Source: Flavobacteriales bacterium UBA5869
GTDB lineage: Bacteria > Bacteroidota > Bacteroidia > Flavobacteriales_D > Crocinitomicaceae
DNA: 7,483 bases
Assembly: GCA_002432565.1 (NCBI GenBank)
Contig: DJFP01000218.1
Span: 1-7,483, forward strand
Direction: 5' to 3'
Numbering within the stretch: the stretch's first letter is position 1; every line of letters begins with the position of its first letter. A program made the position numbers and the translations under genes. The notes under the pieces were generated by a model, which had not been told where the DNA came from, made no database searches, and worked only from the letters and a program-made list of their open reading frames with translations. Shown here in pieces: positions 5,866-7,483 of the stretch.

Positions 5866-6837
5866 ATGAAATTCAATAAGAACTTTTTTTTTTCGGGTCT
5901 TCTGATCTTATCTATCGGGTGGAAATGCTCCGGACCCGTTGAAAAACCGATTGTTTCCGGAATTCCTTTCCCGAAAGAGAATCCCATTACAGCCGAGAAA
6001 GCAGCTTTTGGAAAACGTCTGTTCTTTGATAAACGCCTGTCGAAGAATAATGATTTGTCTTGCGCAACATGCCACCGTCCGGATAAAGCTTTTACCGACG
6101 GACGGACTAAAAGCATCGGAACAAACGGATCAACAGCTATGCGGAATGCTCCGAGCCTGCTCAATGCTGCTTATTCTAAAAGCTATATGTATGACGGGGA
6201 AGTGAAAACACTGGAACAACAAGTACTGGTGCCTATTCAGGATCACCTTGAAATGGGAAGCTCCATGAAGGAAGTACTTCAAAAACTTTCCAATGACCAG
6301 GAATACAAACGCCTGGCAAGAAAAATCTTTGATCGTGAGTTGGATGCATACGTTCTCACAAGAGCCATCAGTACTTATGAAAGAACACTTATCAGTCGGA
6401 ACAGCAGGTTTGACACATATAGAAAAGGGGAGGAGCAAGCTTTGAATGCTGATGAGTTGGCGGGCTGGAAATTGTTTTCTGAAAAACTATATTGCATCAA
6501 ATGCCATTCCGGTCCGGATTTTACGAATTACAGCGTTGTGAGCAATGGGCTTTATAAAGATTACGGATCGGACCAGGGAAGGTACCGGATCAACGGTTTG
6601 GAGAAAGAAAAGGGAGCATTTAAAATTCCAAGTCTCCGGAATGTATCATTAACAGCTCCATATATGCATGATGGCAGTTTGAAGACTTTAAAAGAAGTAA
6701 TACTGCATTATTCGAGTGGGGGAGCTGCTCATTCCAATAAATCCGAAATCATAAAACCTTTCAAATTAAATAATCTGGAAACCAGTCAGTTGGAATCCTT
6801 TCTTAAGACATTGGTGGATACATCCGGAGTGTATTAG
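5866..6837 (+). CDS. Di-haem cytochrome c peroxidase / MauG family protein
   Basis: The 323-residue exported protein carries two haem c sites, CATCH (66-70) and CIKCH (210-214), in the order of bacterial di-haem peroxidases, which reduce hydrogen peroxide with electrons from small cytochromes or, as in MauG, oxidise a partner protein. Family landmarks are FGKRLFFDKRLSKNNDLSCATCH (48-70), TAMRNAPSLLNAAY (90-103), YDGEVKTLEQQ with E117 at the conserved acidic position, and PSLRNVSLTAPYMHDGSLKTLKEVI (255-279). Y282 sits where classical peroxidases have the Met ligand, as in MauG. The N-terminus (about 1-20) is a hydrophobic signal. C21 is preceded by GWK, a poor lipobox, so a lipoprotein is possible but unproven; a periplasmic site is likely either way. 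A run of ten T (5884-5893) lies in the signal sequence. The gene is 43 bp after the methyltransferase on the same strand, perhaps in one transcript. AAGG at 5858-5861 is a weak ribosome site. Confidence 0.88.
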   Translation: MKFNKNFFFSGLLILSIGWKCSGPVEKPIVSGIPFPKENPITAEKAAFGKRLFFDKRLSKNNDLSCATCHRPDKAFTDGRTKSIGTNGSTAMRNAPSLLNAAYSKSYMYDGEVKTLEQQVLVPIQDHLEMGSSMKEVLQKLSNDQEYKRLARKIFDRELDAYVLTRAISTYERTLISRNSRFDTYRKGEEQALNADELAGWKLFSEKLYCIKCHSGPDFTNYSVVSNGLYKDYGSDQGRYRINGLEKEKGAFKIPSLRNVSLTAPYMHDGSLKTLKEVILHYSSGGAAHSNKSEIIKPFKLNNLETSQLESFLKTLVDTSGVY

Positions 6838-6841
6838 CGTA

Positions 6842-6866
6842 TAATTCTACTTAATTGATAGAATTA
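6842..6866 (+). terminator. 8-bp inverted repeat just after the peroxidase gene; weak terminator candidate
   Basis: TAATTCTA (6842-6849) and TAGAATTA (6859-6866) form a perfect 8-bp stem with a 9-nt loop, starting 5 nt after the stop codon. The stem is AT-rich and is not followed by a clear T run, so termination by this element alone is doubtful. The remaining spacer up to 6998 is AT-rich, has TTTG at 6917-6920 and 6928-6931 and an imperfect -7-like TATATTAG at 6945-6952, and shows no gene. Confidence 0.35.
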
Positions 6867-6998
6867 ATTGTACTATTCGTCGAAAAACTGTTAAAAAAGC
6901 CGGTGTAATTTTCGTATTTGATAATAATTTGAAAAATATCCCGTTATATTAGTTATACCCAACGCAGAAATTATGCAAACCCAAAATCCAAATATACC

Positions 6999-7483
6999 AT
7001 GGCAATTAATGTCTATTTCCACCAGTCACCGGAACTTCTCCAGGAGGAGCAAGTATGGGTGATGCAGGCAAAGGAGGATCCGGCAAGATTCGAACCTTTG
7101 TACCGTAAGTATTATGATGCGATACTTCGTTATTTGAAACAGCGCATGGAAGACCCGGAGCAAGCCCACGATGTTGCTTCTCAGGTCTTTATCAAGGCGA
7201 TCAAAAATCTATCGAAGTATGAAGACCGAGGAGTGCCGTTCGGTTCCTGGCTTTACAGGATAGCCAAGAGCGAATTGTACCAGTCCTATCGAGAAATGCA
7301 ATCGAACAGAACCGTTTCTGTGGAGCATGTTCAGATTCCAATTTTCGACACTTTGTTTTTTGATAATCAAGAATTTGAACACAATCAATCGTTGCTTTTA
7401 TCGGCAATGCAAAAATTAAAAGAAGAACAATTGAAGCTGATCGAAATGCGATTCTTTGAACAGCTAAGTTTTAAAGAAATCGG
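6999..7483 (+). CDS. ECF-type RNA polymerase sigma-70 family factor (3' end outside window)
   Basis: The frame gives 161 residues and is still open at the right edge; a typical ECF factor has about 170-200, so only a short C-terminal piece is missing. Region 2 is clear: DPARFEPLYRKYYDAILRYLKQRMEDPEQAHDVASQVFIKAIKNLSKYE (27-75), then PFGSWLYRIAKSELYQSYR (80-98), which binds core polymerase and the -10 element. A linker leads to region 4, LLLSAMQKLKEEQLKLIEMRFFEQLSFKEIG (from 132 to the edge), the start of the helix-turn-helix that reads the -35 element. No regulator, target or anti-sigma gene is visible, since the downstream side is cut off. The ATG at 6999 is the first start in this frame after the AT-rich spacer. 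V21 (GTG, 7059) and M22 (ATG, 7062) are alternatives, because AGGAGG at 7042-7047 lies just upstream of them and region 2 begins only after residue 27. Confidence 0.88.
   Translation, partial: MAINVYFHQSPELLQEEQVWVMQAKEDPARFEPLYRKYYDAILRYLKQRMEDPEQAHDVASQVFIKAIKNLSKYEDRGVPFGSWLYRIAKSELYQSYREMQSNRTVSVEHVQIPIFDTLFFDNQEFEHNQSLLLSAMQKLKEEQLKLIEMRFFEQLSFKEI

Noticed and set aside
5866..5931. Lipoprotein signal in the peroxidase (C21)
   Set aside because: The residues before C21 are GWK, which do not fit the usual lipobox, so I leave the protein as exported with unknown anchoring.
6973..7062. 29-codon ORF from ATG 6973 overlapping the sigma factor start in another frame
   Set aside because: No family resemblance or ribosome site; the 6999 frame carries the clear ECF sequence. 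An upstream regulatory ORF cannot be excluded but has no support.
7055..7108. 17-codon ORF (ATG 7055 to TAA 7106-7108) with AGGAGG 7 nt upstream, out of frame inside the sigma factor gene
   Set aside because: Spacing is ideal, but the frame is very short, lies wholly inside a well-supported gene, and the host group hardly uses Shine-Dalgarno sequences.
1..7483. Mobile element, defence island or CRISPR
   Set aside because: No transposase, integrase, terminal repeats, spacer arrays or defence-type domains were seen; all large reading frames are explained by housekeeping or envelope genes.

Overview
The window looks like ordinary chromosomal DNA from a member of the Bacteroidota, most likely order Flavobacteriales. 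Three things point there: AT-rich intergenic DNA with TAnnTTTG-type -7 boxes, almost no Shine-Dalgarno sequences before the genes, and gene families typical of the group (the small 'ASGCSIDSSVRFI' protein, a DUF4421-like outer-membrane protein, an exported oligopeptidase B). The genus cannot be fixed from the sequence. I saw no tRNA, rRNA, CRISPR array, insertion sequence or phage gene.

Layout from left to right. (1) The C-terminal 102 residues of a conserved Flavobacteriia protein run in from the left edge (1-309, +). (2) A complete PLP-dependent group II amino-acid decarboxylase follows (387-1622, +), with a dyad overlapping its putative promoter. (3) A 225-bp convergent gap with nested inverted repeats separates it from a two-gene minus-strand operon. 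In transcription order this is an exported oligopeptidase B (4980-2878) and an outer-membrane DUF4421-like protein (2885-1848), overlapping by 8 nt. (4) A 68-bp divergent promoter region (4981-5048) carries a perfect TAnnTTTG box for each side, only 4-5 nt from either start codon. (5) Rightwards come a SAM-dependent methyltransferase with an N-terminal zinc-knuckle-like segment (5049-5822) and, 43 bp later, a di-haem cytochrome c peroxidase/MauG-family protein (5866-6837). (6) After 161 bp of AT-rich spacer, an ECF-type sigma factor starts at 6999 and runs off the right edge.

Functionally the genes do not form one obvious pathway. The peptidase/outer-membrane pair is the only clearly coupled unit, and both products appear to be envelope proteins. 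The methyltransferase and peroxidase may share a transcript, but nothing in their sequences links their functions. I found no convincing undescribed system. The items most worth a second look are the leaderless-looking divergent promoters, the coupled oligopeptidase/DUF4421 pair, the Tyr in place of Met at the probable distal haem-ligand position of the peroxidase, the methyltransferase zinc knuckle lacking its fourth Cys, and a T10 tract in the peroxidase signal sequence.
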